Shown here: positions 51,435 through 60,211 of the stretch, one piece after another | Layout of the letters: every line of letters starts with the position of its first letter | Numbering within the stretch: position 1 is the first letter of the stretch | Source of the DNA: a bacterium | Lineage (GTDB): Bacteria > Armatimonadota > UBA5829 | Direction of reading: 5' to 3' | NCBI GenBank assembly: GCA_021371935.1 | Contig: JAJFVF010000021.1 | Location: 1 to 64,000 of the forward strand | Length of the DNA: 64,000 nucleotides | Notes under the pieces: model-generated | What the model saw: the letters and a program-made list of their open reading frames with translations, nothing else | What the model was told of the DNA's origin: nothing | Databases searched by the model: none | Translations under genes and position numbers: made by a program

Positions 51435-51468
51435 AGCAGATTCCTCGTCGTTCCTCCTCGGAATGACA
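51435..51468. repeat. Dispersed repeat family E, copy 2
   Basis: AGCAGATTCCTCGTCGTTCC then TCCTCGGAATGACA. Between pheT and pheS. Confidence 0.75.
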
Positions 51469-51516
51469 GAGGGCGAACACATCGCGCATATTATTCAAAG
51501 ATATGTTTAGCGATCA

Positions 51517-51566
51517 GAAATCGCCGGATTCTTTTTCGGTCGCGATCAGATATCGCACCCGAACAT
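51517..51566. repeat. Dispersed repeat family C, copy 3
   Basis: GAAATCGCCGGATTCTTTTT followed by CGGTCGCGATCAGATATCGC and ACCCGAACAT. It separates pheS from pheT, which are normally adjacent. Confidence 0.85.
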
Positions 51567-51601
51567 GTCAATACTCAATATAAAATACTCAATACTGAAT
51601 T

Positions 51602-52627
51602 TCAGAACTGTCTCAAGAATCTGAGGTCGTTTTCCATAAACAATCTCAAGTCGCCTATGCCATGCATAAGCATCGGCATTCGCTCGATTCCAAACCCGAA
51701 TGCAAAGCCCGTATATTCCTCGGAGTCGATGCCTGCACCTTCAAGGATATTGGGATGGATCATGCCAGCTCCCGCCAGCTCAAGCCACCCGCTGCCCTTG
51801 CATACGTTACAGCCCGACCCGCCGCATATGGTGCAAGTGACAGCAACCTCAGCGCCCGGCTCGACGAATGGGAAGAAGTCCGGCCTGAACCTGACATTTA
51901 CGTTCGCGCCGAACATCTGGGTCGCGAACTGCTGCAGAGTGCCCTTGAGATCGGCCATCGTGATGCCATGGTCGATGGTGAAACAGTCGACCTGATGGAA
52001 TGTGTGGCCATGAGTGGCATCTACCGCATCTACGCGATAGCACTTGCCGATCGTGCACACCCGCATCGGAGGCTTTCGGCCCTTCATGACCCGATGCTGA
52101 TACGCGGTGGTGTGGGTGCGCAGAAGCACTTCATCATTCACATAAAATGACATCTGCTCGTCCATTGCCGGGTGCTCAGGCGGGTAGTTTAGCGCCTGGA
52201 AGTTATACGCATACTCCTCCACTTCGGGAGAGTCGAACATCTCATAGCCCAGACCGATGAATATGTTCTTGATCTTGTTCATCGTCTCGATCAATATATG
52301 TGGCCGGCCTGTCTGATAGAAGCGGCCCGGAAGTGTGACATCCACTGCTTCAGCCGCAAGAGCAGCCTTTGACTCCACTGTCGAAAGAGCCTGCTTCCTG
52401 CTCTCAATGGCAGAAGCAAGCTCGTTCTTTATATCGTTGACGGCCTGGCCGAAGTCTTTGCGCGCGTCGGGTGCAAGTGAACCTATTTTTCTGAGCTGGA
52501 GAGTCAGCTCACCCTTGCGGCCAAGATAGTCGGTCTCCAATGCGTCAAGCTCGCCGCTTGAAGATGCCGCGCGTATCTTGTCCAATGCCGTGTTACGTAT
52601 GCCTGTCAATTCGTCTTTTTCACTCAT
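51602..52627 (-). CDS. pheS: Phenylalanine-tRNA ligase alpha subunit
   Basis: A 341-residue PheS. An N-terminal coiled coil (residues 1-90) is followed by the class II core: motif 1 near HILIETMNKIKNIFIGLGYE, motif 2 FHQVDCFTID, and motif 3 GFAFGFGIERMPMLMHGI. A small cysteine-rich segment (CTICGGSGCNVCKGSGWLEL) precedes GMIHPNIL, as in one group of bacterial PheS, where it may hold a metal. The ATG at 52627 follows AAGGCGG; an upstream extension of 13 residues is not supported. A 189-base spacer with repeats separates it from pheT. Confidence 0.96.
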   Translation of the reverse strand: MSEKDELTGIRNTALDKIRAASSSGELDALETDYLGRKGELTLQLRKIGSLAPDARKDFGQAVNDIKNELASAIESRKQALSTVESKAALAAEAVDVTLPGRFYQTGRPHILIETMNKIKNIFIGLGYEMFDSPEVEEYAYNFQALNYPPEHPAMDEQMSFYVNDEVLLRTHTTAYQHRVMKGRKPPMRVCTIGKCYRVDAVDATHGHTFHQVDCFTIDHGITMADLKGTLQQFATQMFGANVNVRFRPDFFPFVEPGAEVAVTCTICGGSGCNVCKGSGWLELAGAGMIHPNILEGAGIDSEEYTGFAFGFGIERMPMLMHGIGDLRLFMENDLRFLRQF

Positions 52628-52788
52628 TTTGTAACCGCCTTGCCGTAATAAGCAACCAGCGCCCAATTGCAGAAGCTCAGTAGATCCCGATCGACGTTAT
52701 CAATCCGGACCTTCCGACCTCGAGCTATTGGACGCTGGGCGATAATCTAAATTTATTATTGATTATTTGATATTGAGTAATTTATTTA

Positions 52789-53151
52789 TTAAGCGCTCGC
52801 CAACTGGGTCTTGGCCCTCTCGACAAGAGAAGCAAAACCCTGTGCGTCTACAACCGCCATCTCTGCAAGAACCTTGCGATCCAGATTTATTTCGGCCTTG
52901 TTCAAGGCCTCGATAAACCTGCCGTAAGGCATCCCGTTCATGCGGCATGCGGCGCTGATGCGCGTGATCCACAACCTGCGGAAATCGCGCTTCTTGGCTC
53001 TTCTATCGCGGAATGCATAGTTGCCCGACTTCATGACCTGCTCTTTGGCGGTCTTGAACAGTCGGCTCTTTGCACCCCAATATCCGCTTGCTTGCTTTAG
53101 TATCTTAGCATGACGCTTATGCGTCATAGTGCCGCGTTTCACCCGTGGCAT
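52789..53151 (-). CDS. rplT: 50S ribosomal protein L20
   Basis: A 120-residue L20: PRVKRGTMTHKRHAKILKQA at the start, GYWGAKSRLFKTAKEQVMKS, YAFRDRRAKKRDFRRLWITR and the globular end. It binds 23S rRNA early in assembly and in many bacteria represses the infC-rpmI-rplT operon. The order infC-rpmI-rplT is kept, with pheS-pheT downstream. Confidence 0.98.
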   Translation of the reverse strand: MPRVKRGTMTHKRHAKILKQASGYWGAKSRLFKTAKEQVMKSGNYAFRDRRAKKRDFRRLWITRISAACRMNGMPYGRFIEALNKAEINLDRKVLAEMAVVDAQGFASLVERAKTQLASA

Positions 53152-53190
53152 ATCTTAAATCCCCTTACTTAGAATTAATTATTTGGTAAG

Positions 53191-53388
53191 TTATAGACCA
53201 GGGATGAGACGTCTGATTACGCGCTTCTCACCTGTGGTCACTTCACTCTTCATAGAAAGGCGCCGCTTGGCACTCGAAGACTTTTTCATCTTCAAGTGGT
53301 TCATACCGGTGTTGCCTCGGCGAATCTTACCATTTGCGGTCACTTCAAACCGCTTCGCCGCCGTTTTTCTTGTCTTGATCTTAGGCAC
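53191..53388 (-). CDS. rpmI: 50S ribosomal protein L35
   Basis: A 65-residue L35: PKIKTRKTAAKRFEVTANGK then RRGNTGMNHLKMKKS and the RRLIPGL end. It lies between infC and rplT as usual. Confidence 0.98.
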   Translation of the reverse strand: MPKIKTRKTAAKRFEVTANGKIRRGNTGMNHLKMKKSSSAKRRLSMKSEVTTGEKRVIRRLIPGL

Positions 53389-53432
53389 GTGTATACCTCG
53401 TTATCTTACCCCATGCGGAGTCTATACTTTCA

Positions 53433-54008
53433 CTATTTTATCGGCGTCTCGACAATCGGAGCAAGAACCATCGTCATAGTCCTGCCCTCCATCAGGGCCG
53501 GCCTCTCGACAGTACCTGCGCCCTCTTCCTTGACGATCTCGGCCATACGGTTCAGAGAATCCCGCGCGAACTCGGGATGAGTAAACTCCCGACTGCGGAA
53601 GATTACCGTGATCTTCACCTTGTGCCCGGCCTTGAGAAACTTAATGGCATTTCTGAGCTTGAACATAAAGTCATGCTCGTCCGTACCCGGTCGCATGCGA
53701 ATGCCCTTGAGCTCAGTCATCTTCTGTTTCTTCTGGGCGTCCCGCTCGCGCTTGCCCTGCTCATATCGAAACTTGCCGTAGTCCATTACCCGACATACGG
53801 GCGGAGCCGCATTACCGGCAACCTCGATGAGATCCAGGCCGCGCTCTCTGGCATAAGCCAGAGCCTCGCGAAAACCTATTACACCGACCTGAGCGCCGTT
53901 CTCGTCGATGAGCCTTACTTCCCGCGCACGAATGCGTTCATTTACCCTGAGGTCCTTTTGTATAACTACATCACCCCGTAAGAGTCTCTGCCGGTCGAGC
54001 GCATGCAT
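53433..54008 (-). CDS. infC: Translation initiation factor IF-3
   Basis: A 191-residue IF-3 with the N-domain (RVNERIRAREVRLIDENGAQ, VCRVMDYGKFRYE), a Lys-rich linker (EQGKRERDAQKKQKMTELKG) and C-domain (MRPGTDEHDF, KAGHKVKITVIFRSREFTH). The start is uncertain: the ATG at 54008 has AGAGGGG only two bases away and adds 15 residues (HALDRQRLLRGD) not found in homologs. A second site, GGGGTG, precedes GTT-ATA-CAA-AAG, so an ATA codon at 53963, which fits the homologous start and the rare codons used by infC, is possible. Confidence 0.95.
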   Translation of the reverse strand: MHALDRQRLLRGDVVIQKDLRVNERIRAREVRLIDENGAQVGVIGFREALAYARERGLDLIEVAGNAAPPVCRVMDYGKFRYEQGKRERDAQKKQKMTELKGIRMRPGTDEHDFMFKLRNAIKFLKAGHKVKITVIFRSREFTHPEFARDSLNRMAEIVKEEGAGTVERPALMEGRTMTMVLAPIVETPIK

Positions 54009-54086
54009 TCCCCTCTTCCGACAGGCCGACCTTAAGTATAGCGAAAATACCCGGTCGTTGTCAAGTAATAATTTACACTTATATCA

Positions 54087-54150
54087 GGGCGATGCATTTG
54101 CTGCTTGTATTGGCAGTAAAACCGTCTTGAATGGCAAATGCTTAGCCCCT
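54087..54150. repeat. Dispersed repeat family D, copy 3
   Basis: GGGCGATGCATTTGC and GCAAATGCTTAGCCCC arms around 30 bases. It lies between the GH3 gene and infC. Confidence 0.75.
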
Positions 54151-54155
54151 ATAAT

Positions 54156-56510
54156 TTACCAAACAAACGAGCCTTCCAGCGGCAAATTCCTGGATGACGA
54201 ACCGACATACACATTGAAGTTGCCAGGTTCGACAACCCATGACTTGCTACCGACGTCGTAATATGCAAGGTCGTCTTTGCTGAGCGTAAAGCTCGCTGTC
54301 TTCGTTTCGCCAGGCTCGAGCACAAGCTTATTAAAACCCTTGAGTTCGCGTATCGGACGGGGAACACTGCACTCTACATCGCCTACATAGAGTTGAGCAA
54401 CTTCAGCCCCTGTTAGGCTGCCTGTATTTTTGACGGAGCACGTGATCTCGATTGTCCTTGAATAGCCGCTGCCCTTTTCGGCAATCTTCAGATCGCCAAA
54501 CTCAAATGTCGTATAGGAAAGGCCATGACCAAAGCAGAACTGCGGCTCCACTTCGTTCTTATCATATCCCCTGTAGCCGACAAATATTCCCTCGGTGTAT
54601 GGAGTCTTGCCGTCGTCATTAACGTTGTAATATGGAGCAGTCGGGTTGTCCTGCTCGCGCTTTTCATAGGTGGCGGGAAGTTTGCCGGACGGATTCACAT
54701 CGCCGAATATGACCTCCGCGACTACCCTGCCGACCTCCTGGCCGGGATACCACGCCTCGATGACCGCCGGGACATGCTCCAGCCAGCCAGCCCATGCCAC
54801 ACCGCCGCCCGTGTTGAGAACGACTATTACTTTTGGATGTGACTTGGACAATACGCAAATCTCATCAATTTGCTCTTGTGGAAGCTCGAAGGGTCTGTCG
54901 TATCCCTCGCCCTCGGTTTCCCGGCTGAAACCTGCGCAATAAACTATTGCATCTACGTCCTTGAGACTGTCGGCCAAACCTGTCACATCCAGCGCACGCT
55001 TCCAACCAAACGAGACTTGAGCGCCTCCCTCGGCCTGGAAATACTCGACGCGAATATCGTAATCGCGCTCCTCCAGATCAAGCGAAGCCTGCGACGAACG
55101 AGGTTCGTGCGTTTTCCAATCGTCGATTATGAGTTTGTCATCGACATACACCCGCACTCCATCGTCCGACTTCGTATTGAACGTGTATTTGGCCGCAAGC
55201 GGAGGCCGTATTTTGCCTGTCCATCGCACTGAATAGTTGTACAGCCCACTCGTGCCCTCGGGAGGATTTTGACACCAATCGAAACTGATGTCGCTTGCCT
55301 GGGTGACTTTTGTCGGAGTTCCATCCAGATCTCGATTGTCGAACACTTCCATCTTGAACGGACATGCAAAGCCGAGATATTGAGGACGGGGCACATCGAC
55401 GGAATTGCCGACGATGCCTCGAATGCCGTCGAGGATGCTGGTAGAGTGGAATGTATCGGTGAATGCGCTGCCGCCCGCACAATAGACTGCAGGATGCGCA
55501 TTCGGACCCACCACGGCCACCGACTTGACTTTGTTTCGATCAAGCGGCAGAACATCATCCTCGTTCTTGAGCAATACAATGGACTCGCGCGCGACTTCAA
55601 GAGCTGCTTTTGCACAATCGGGATTGTCCTTGGCAATGGACTCGTCGAGTTGTGGTCGATCAAAGAAACCGGCGGCGATAAATATACGCAGCATCCTGCG
55701 CACCTTCTCATCTATTGTCGATTCCTTGACCCTGCCGTCCTGGATCGCAGGCATTAGGTTCTCTTTGTTCATGAACTTGCCGACGGGCATCTCCAGGTCC
55801 AGACCATGGTTGGCCGGGTTTACGGCGTCATATACTGATTCCCAGTCCGACATAACGAAGCCGTCGAAGCCCCACTCGTCTCTCAAAACCTTGTTGAGCA
55901 GCCAGTCGTCTTCGGAGCAGTGGGTGCCGTTGAGCAGGTTATACGAGTTCATAAGGCACCTAGATTTGGCCTTCTGGATCGCTGCTTTGAATGCGGGCAT
56001 ATATATCTCGCGAAGGGTGCGCTCATCGACTTCTGAGCTGATGTTGTGGCGGTCCCACTCCTGGTTGTTGCAGACGAAGTGCTTGATCGTCGCCAGTACT
56101 TCCTGCGACTGGATGCCCTCGATAAGCGGCACGACCATCGTGGAGGACAGATATGGGTCTTCGCCCATATACTCGAAATTTCTGCCGCATTTGGGCGAAC
56201 GGTATATATTTACGCCGGGGGCAAGCAGGATGTGTACGCCGCGAGAACGGCAGTCTTTGCCCAAACATTCGCCTATTCTGCGGGCGAAGCTCGTGTTCCA
56301 CGTGGCCGCAAGAGCAATGCCTGCCGGATATGCGGTGGTCTTGCCATAGCATCGGCAGCCCATAGGGCCATCGGACATAATAATCTCGGGAATGCCGAGC
56401 CTTTCAACGGCTCTTACAGAGAAGCCCGTCCCACCAATATAGTCTATCTTTTCATCGAGTGTCATCTGAGCAAGCAGCTCATCTGCGCGCTTTTCAGAAC
56501 TTTTGGCCAT
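54156..56510 (-). CDS. Glycoside hydrolase family 3 beta-glycosidase with PA14 domain
   Basis: A 784-residue GH3 enzyme. The (beta/alpha)8 domain contains GRNFEYMGEDPYLSS, ATIKHFVCNNQEWDR (substrate-binding Lys-His) and GFVMSDWESVYDAV with the nucleophile Asp near residue 220. The second domain holds CAGGSAFTDT. A PA14 domain is inserted at about residues 400-505 (SGLYNYSVRWTGKIRPPLAA, VYVDDKLIIDDW, ERDYDIRVEYFQAEGGAQVS), as in fungal and bacterial beta-glucosidases where it shapes substrate length. A fibronectin-III-like domain ends the protein (CSVKNTGSLTGAEVAQLYVG). No signal peptide, so it acts in the cytoplasm on imported oligosaccharides, likely beta-glucosides or xylosides. It interrupts the thrS-infC order. 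Confidence 0.93.
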   Translation of the reverse strand: MAKSSEKRADELLAQMTLDEKIDYIGGTGFSVRAVERLGIPEIIMSDGPMGCRCYGKTTAYPAGIALAATWNTSFARRIGECLGKDCRSRGVHILLAPGVNIYRSPKCGRNFEYMGEDPYLSSTMVVPLIEGIQSQEVLATIKHFVCNNQEWDRHNISSEVDERTLREIYMPAFKAAIQKAKSRCLMNSYNLLNGTHCSEDDWLLNKVLRDEWGFDGFVMSDWESVYDAVNPANHGLDLEMPVGKFMNKENLMPAIQDGRVKESTIDEKVRRMLRIFIAAGFFDRPQLDESIAKDNPDCAKAALEVARESIVLLKNEDDVLPLDRNKVKSVAVVGPNAHPAVYCAGGSAFTDTFHSTSILDGIRGIVGNSVDVPRPQYLGFACPFKMEVFDNRDLDGTPTKVTQASDISFDWCQNPPEGTSGLYNYSVRWTGKIRPPLAAKYTFNTKSDDGVRVYVDDKLIIDDWKTHEPRSSQASLDLEERDYDIRVEYFQAEGGAQVSFGWKRALDVTGLADSLKDVDAIVYCAGFSRETEGEGYDRPFELPQEQIDEICVLSKSHPKVIVVLNTGGGVAWAGWLEHVPAVIEAWYPGQEVGRVVAEVIFGDVNPSGKLPATYEKREQDNPTAPYYNVNDDGKTPYTEGIFVGYRGYDKNEVEPQFCFGHGLSYTTFEFGDLKIAEKGSGYSRTIEITCSVKNTGSLTGAEVAQLYVGDVECSVPRPIRELKGFNKLVLEPGETKTASFTLSKDDLAYYDVGSKSWVVEPGNFNVYVGSSSRNLPLEGSFVW

Positions 56511-56539
56511 TAAATATCCCCTATTACAACAGTGAATCA

Positions 56540-56585
56540 GGGACTAAAGTCCCACATATGCTACGTCGGGGATTCAAATCCCCGA
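56540..56585. repeat. Two small hairpins of the GGG...CCC type
   Basis: GGGACTAAAGTCCC (56540-56553) and TCGGGGATTCAAATCCCCGA (56566-56585). Like the elements at 438, 19629 and 61642 they read as a 'GGGx-ATTCAAAT-xCCC' type. They lie upstream of the GH3 gene. Confidence 0.65.
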
Positions 56586-56645
56586 TGATCAGCAAAGATA
56601 ATTAACACAAAACAGTAAAGTCATTGTCCAGTTTACATGGAATTC

Positions 56646-56670
56646 GGCTCGGCGGGAGCCTCGCCCTCCC
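56646..56670. repeat. Dispersed repeat family A, copy 5
   Basis: GGCTCGGCGGGAGCCTCGCC then CTCCC, identical to copy 4. It lies between thrS and the GH3 gene. Confidence 0.85.
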
Positions 56671-56704
56671 ACTTATTTTTTACAATGCCTATCTGCGTAT
56701 GGTT

Positions 56705-56742
56705 GCGCCCTCACCCTTGCCCTCTCCCCCGGGAGAGGGAAC
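56705..56742. repeat. Dispersed repeat family F, copy 1
   Basis: GCGCCCTCACCCTTGCCCTC then TCCCCCGGGAGAGGGAAC; CCCTCTCCC pairs with GGGAGAGGG in a tight hairpin. Copy 2 at 58680. The same kind of unit is known as a dispersed repeat in many bacterial genomes. Confidence 0.8.
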
Positions 56743-56776
56743 AGCAAATAATCAATACAAAATATCAATTACTAAA

Positions 56777-58510
56777 TCAGGACAGTTCCTGCTTCAGTTG
56801 GATTATCAGGTCACTGACGGAAACTGCACCCTTATCGCCCTCAGCGCGTGATCTGACGGAGACTGCGTCCGCTTCGGCTTCACGGTCGCCGACTACCAGC
56901 ATATACGGTATCTTTTGCATCTGAGCCTCACGGATCTTGTAGCCGGTCTTCTCATTGCGGTCATCGACCTGCACACGAAGACCCTCGGCCTTGAGCTTTG
57001 ACGCAACCTTTTCGGCATATTCGACGTGTCTGTCGGCAATAGGAATCACCACTGTCTGGACAGGCGCCAGCCAGAGCGGGAATGCACCCGCATAGTGCTC
57101 GATAAGGACGCCCATGAAGCGCTCCAGTGAGCCGAAGAGCGCTCGGTGGATCATAATCGGCCTGTGCTGCTGGTTGTCCTGGCCGACATAGGTGATGTCG
57201 AACCGCTCTGGTTCGTTAAAGTCGACCTGGATTGTGCTGCACTGCCACACGCGGCCAATTGCATCTTTGATCTTGACGTCGATCTTGGGACCGTAGAACG
57301 CTCCGCCGCCCTCGTCGATCTTATACTCGAGACCGGAACTGTCCAGAGCCGCTTTGAGCGAATCCATTGCCTGTTCCCAGACATCGTCCTCGCCGACGGA
57401 TTTCTCCGGTCTGGTGGACAGATATATCTCGAACTGCTCGAAGCCGAAACGCTTCAGGATCATCAAAACAAAGTCCAATACACGCTTTGTCTCGGAGTCG
57501 AGCTGGTCGCGTGTACAGATGATGTGCGCATCGTCCTGTGTAAAGCCTCGCACGCGCATAAGGCCATGCAATACCCCGGAGCGCTCATAGCGATATACCG
57601 TGCCTAGTTCGGCCCAGCGGATCGGCAGCTCACGATAGCTGCGCACGGTCGACTTATAGATCAGCAGATGGAACGGGCAGTTCATCGGTTTGATAAGATA
57701 CGGCTGTCCCTCGACCTCCATCGGCTGGAACATGTTCTCGGTGAAGAAATCCAGGTGGCCGCTGGTCTTCCAGAGGTCCTGACGGGCGATATGCGGTGTG
57801 TAGACCAGTTCATAGCCGTTGGCATAGTGCTCGTTGCGCCAGTAGTCCTCTATGATCTTGCGAACGAGCGCGCCCTTGGGATGCCAGAACACAAGTCCTG
57901 GACCGGCCTCTTCCTGAATCGAAAACAAATCTAACTCTCGACCCAGCTTCCTGTGATCGCGCTTCTCGGCCTCTTCGAGCTTGAGCAGGTATTCGTCGAG
58001 GTCTTTCTGAGTGACAAAGGCCGTACCGTAAATCCTCTGGAGCATAGGGTTGCGCTCGTCACCGCGCCAATACGCTCCAGCCGCATGCAAAAGCTTATAT
58101 GCCTTGACCTCGCCGGTATTGGCAATGTGCGGACCACGGCACAAATCCACGAAGCCGTTTTCCTCGTAGATGCTGATGGTCTCGCCATCGGGCAGTTCTT
58201 TGATAAGCTCGGTCTTATATGGCTCGTTTTTGAATATCTCCAGAGCCTCGTCGCGGCTTATCTCCTTTCGGACAAACTCGCTCTTGCCTGCGATTATCTT
58301 TGCCATCTCCTCGGAAATGCGCTCCAAATCTTCAGGAGTGAACGCGCGGCTGACCCCGAAATCGTAATAGAAACCGTCCTCAATCGACGGACCTATCGCG
58401 ATCTTGGCATCCGGAAATAGATTTTTGACCGCATGCGCCATTACGTGCGATGTGCTGTGTCTGAGCGTTGATAGTTCCTCTACCGTCATCTTCTTGTCCA
58501 TTCCCCTCAT
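56777..58510 (-). CDS. thrS: Threonine-tRNA ligase without TGS domain
   Basis: A 577-residue ThrS. It starts with the editing domain ([20 protein letters not shown], with HSTSH and later [10 protein letters not shown] holding zinc-like His/Cys of the SAD part), followed by the class II core (motif 2 [21 protein letters not shown], zinc ligands in [17 protein letters not shown]) and the anticodon domain. The N-terminal TGS domain of about 60 residues is absent: an in-frame TGA lies 48 bases before the ATG, and only repeats lie further upstream. Starts at 58510, 58501 and 58489 are possible; GAGGGG (58503-58508) is part of a small hairpin (58504-58524) and fits none well. Confidence 0.95.
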   Translation of the reverse strand: MRGMDKKMTVEELSTLRHSTSHVMAHAVKNLFPDAKIAIGPSIEDGFYYDFGVSRAFTPEDLERISEEMAKIIAGKSEFVRKEISRDEALEIFKNEPYKTELIKELPDGETISIYEENGFVDLCRGPHIANTGEVKAYKLLHAAGAYWRGDERNPMLQRIYGTAFVTQKDLDEYLLKLEEAEKRDHRKLGRELDLFSIQEEAGPGLVFWHPKGALVRKIIEDYWRNEHYANGYELVYTPHIARQDLWKTSGHLDFFTENMFQPMEVEGQPYLIKPMNCPFHLLIYKSTVRSYRELPIRWAELGTVYRYERSGVLHGLMRVRGFTQDDAHIICTRDQLDSETKRVLDFVLMILKRFGFEQFEIYLSTRPEKSVGEDDVWEQAMDSLKAALDSSGLEYKIDEGGGAFYGPKIDVKIKDAIGRVWQCSTIQVDFNEPERFDITYVGQDNQQHRPIMIHRALFGSLERFMGVLIEHYAGAFPLWLAPVQTVVIPIADRHVEYAEKVASKLKAEGLRVQVDDRNEKTGYKIREAQMQKIPYMLVVGDREAEADAVSVRSRAEGDKGAVSVSDLIIQLKQELS

Positions 58511-58579
58511 ATACGAATTGAGGGATACTATATATGATTTTTCGGCATCCCCAGTTCAAATTGCTAAAAATCTGCTTTT

Positions 58580-58626
58580 TGTAATGTCGGGTTCAAAGCA
58601 GATTCCTCACATTCGTTCGGAATGAC
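58580..58626. repeat. Dispersed repeat family E, copy 3
   Basis: GTAATGTCGGGTTCAAAGCA then GATTCCTCACATTCGTTCGG and AATGAC, the most complete copy. Confidence 0.8.
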
Positions 58627-58679
58627 TGCCATTGAAACGCTTGAATAATCAATACAAAATATCAATTACTAGATCAGCT

Positions 58680-58746
58680 GCGCCCTCACCCTAACCCTTT
58701 CCCCCAGGAGAGGGAACAAGGCCGGCATTCGCTCGGAATGACAGAT
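58680..58746. repeat. Dispersed repeat family F, copy 2, next to a partial family E copy
   Basis: GCGCCCTCACCCTAACCCTT then TCCCCCAGGAGAGGGAAC (58680-58717) is followed at once by GGCATTCGCTCGGAATGACA (58723-58746), the right end of family E. The two families sit together between thrS and galE. Confidence 0.75.
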
Positions 58747-58824
58747 TTGAACACTTATCTGCAATACATGCAGTTTTGCAATCTTCTCCAAAATACTCAA
58801 TATAACATCTAAATTACTAAATCG

Positions 58825-59811
58825 CTAACTGCCGTAACCGTTCGGATGGCTGCTGTGCCAGTTCCAGGCGGTCTCAATTATTGTCTTGAGATCGGGATAC
58901 TTCGGTGACCAGCCCAATTCGGCCATGATCTTCTTTGAACTCGCCACAAGGACCGCAGGGTCTCCCGGACGCCGCGGAGCATCGACTACTTTTATCTTTT
59001 TCCCGGTCACCTGCTCGGCTGTAGCAATTACTTCACGGTTTGAATAGCCGCTGCCGTTGCCCAGATTATATACGGTAGTCTGCTTGCCGTTACGCAATGC
59101 ATCGAGCCCAAGAACATGCGCCTGGGCGAGATCGGTGACATGGACGTAATCGCGAATGCATGTGCCATCGGGGGTCGGCCAGTCCGTGCCGAACATATTG
59201 AACTGCTCTCTCTTACCTGACGCCACCTCAAGCACCAGCGGAATTATATGATGTTCGGGCTTGTGGTCCTCGCCTATCAGGCCGGATGGGTCTGCGCCTG
59301 AAGCATTGAAATATCGAAATGAGATCGACCGCAGGCCATATGCATGCTCATACTCCTTCAATATCTCTTCGAGCATAAGCTTTGAACGACCGTAGGGGTT
59401 GGTAGGGTCTTTGGGATGGTCCTCGGGAATAGGAATCTCCTTGGGTTCGCCGAATGTGGCTGCGCTGGATGAAAAGATCATCATCTTTATATCAAACTCA
59501 AGCATCATATCGAGCATGGCAAGGCTCTTGGAGACGTTGGTGACATAATACTTCTTCGGGTCGGCAACGGACTCACCTACGTCCGCAAACGCGGCAAAGT
59601 GCATCACCGCTTCGATCTTATGACTCGAAAAAATCTGCCGGAGCAAATCCTTATCGCCAATATCACCGATTATTATCTCGCTGCCGGATGCGGCCTCTTT
59701 GTGGCCGAACACAAGGTCATCGAGGCTGACAACGCTCTCACCGCGCTCCATCAGCATCTTTACGGCGTGGCTGCCTACATAGCCCAGCCCGCCTGTCACC
59801 AGAATAGACAT
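58825..59811 (-). CDS. galE: UDP-glucose 4-epimerase
   Basis: A 328-residue short-chain dehydrogenase of the GalE type. The NAD loop is LVTGGLGYVGSHAVKML, the catalytic Ser is in MIFSSSAATFGEP, and Tyr-Lys in NPYGRSKLMLEEI (about residue 140). The sugar-binding YFNASGADPSG, NMFGTDWPTPDGTCIRDYVH and NLGNGSGYSNREV are typical of GalE. It interconverts UDP-glucose and UDP-galactose for envelope polysaccharides and galactose use. It follows no obvious partner; thrS lies 314 repeat-filled bases downstream. Confidence 0.95.
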   Translation of the reverse strand: MSILVTGGLGYVGSHAVKMLMERGESVVSLDDLVFGHKEAASGSEIIIGDIGDKDLLRQIFSSHKIEAVMHFAAFADVGESVADPKKYYVTNVSKSLAMLDMMLEFDIKMMIFSSSAATFGEPKEIPIPEDHPKDPTNPYGRSKLMLEEILKEYEHAYGLRSISFRYFNASGADPSGLIGEDHKPEHHIIPLVLEVASGKREQFNMFGTDWPTPDGTCIRDYVHVTDLAQAHVLGLDALRNGKQTTVYNLGNGSGYSNREVIATAEQVTGKKIKVVDAPRRPGDPAVLVASSKKIMAELGWSPKYPDLKTIIETAWNWHSSHPNGYGS

Positions 59812-59955
59812 TCACATCTCCCGAGTACACAACGTAAACTGGTAGAGTGGGCACTCTACCAGTTCATGTTAACTGTGGTCATTATAGCACTTAGGATAAA
59901 TGGATATCAAGAAAACGCATCTACAACAATAGAGTTCAGTTATCAGATAGTTTTC

Positions 59956-59980
59956 GGCTCGGCGGGGGACTCGCCCTCCC
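59956..59980. repeat. Dispersed repeat family A, copy 6
   Basis: GGCTCGGCGGGGGACTCGCC then CTCCC; the central GAGCC of other copies is GGGAC, so this copy is worn. It lies between galE and the tRNA gene. Confidence 0.75.
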
Positions 59981-60044
59981 AAGGCATTCATGCTATAGGC
60001 AATCAAAAACAATATACGATCGACTATCAGACAATACACGTTTC

Positions 60045-60072
60045 TTGACAGCCCTCACTCAGGTGATATAAT
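60045..60072 (+). promoter_or_regulatory. Promoter of tRNA-Arg
   Basis: Consensus TTGACA (60045-60050) and TATAAT (60067-60072) are separated by 16 bases. The tRNA begins 13 bases after the -10 box. Confidence 0.88.
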
Positions 60073-60085
60073 CATAGGGTCAAAG

Positions 60086-60161
60086 GCACCCGTAGCTCAG
60101 TGGATAGAGCGTCTGCCTCCGGAGCAGAAGGCCGCGCGTTCGAATCGCGCCGGGTGCGCCA
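60086..60161 (+). tRNA. tRNA-Arg (anticodon CCG)
   Basis: A 76-base cloverleaf: acceptor GCACCCG/CGGGTGC, D arm GCTC-AGTGGATA-GAGC, anticodon arm TCTGC-CTCCGGA-GCAGA with anticodon CCG, five-base variable loop, T arm GCGCG-TTCGAAT-CGCGC, discriminator G and an encoded CCA. It reads the arginine codon CGG. Confidence 0.97.
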
Positions 60162-60172
60162 TACACGCAAAA

Positions 60173-60200
60173 AAGCCCGCTGAAAGGTTTCAGCGGGCTT
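60173..60200. terminator. Bidirectional Rho-independent terminator
   Basis: AAGCCCGCTGAAA and TTTCAGCGGGCTT are perfect arms around GG. T runs follow on both strands (TTTAT after the plus hairpin; TTTTTT on the minus strand), so it ends both the tRNA and the convergent GH130 transcripts. Confidence 0.9.
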
Positions 60201-60211
60201 TTATAACTTAT

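Noticed and set aside
56624-56924. Frames encoding LGGSLALP and APSPLPSPPGEG peptides
   Set aside because: These peptides are translations of repeats A and F, known as false gene predictions, not proteins.
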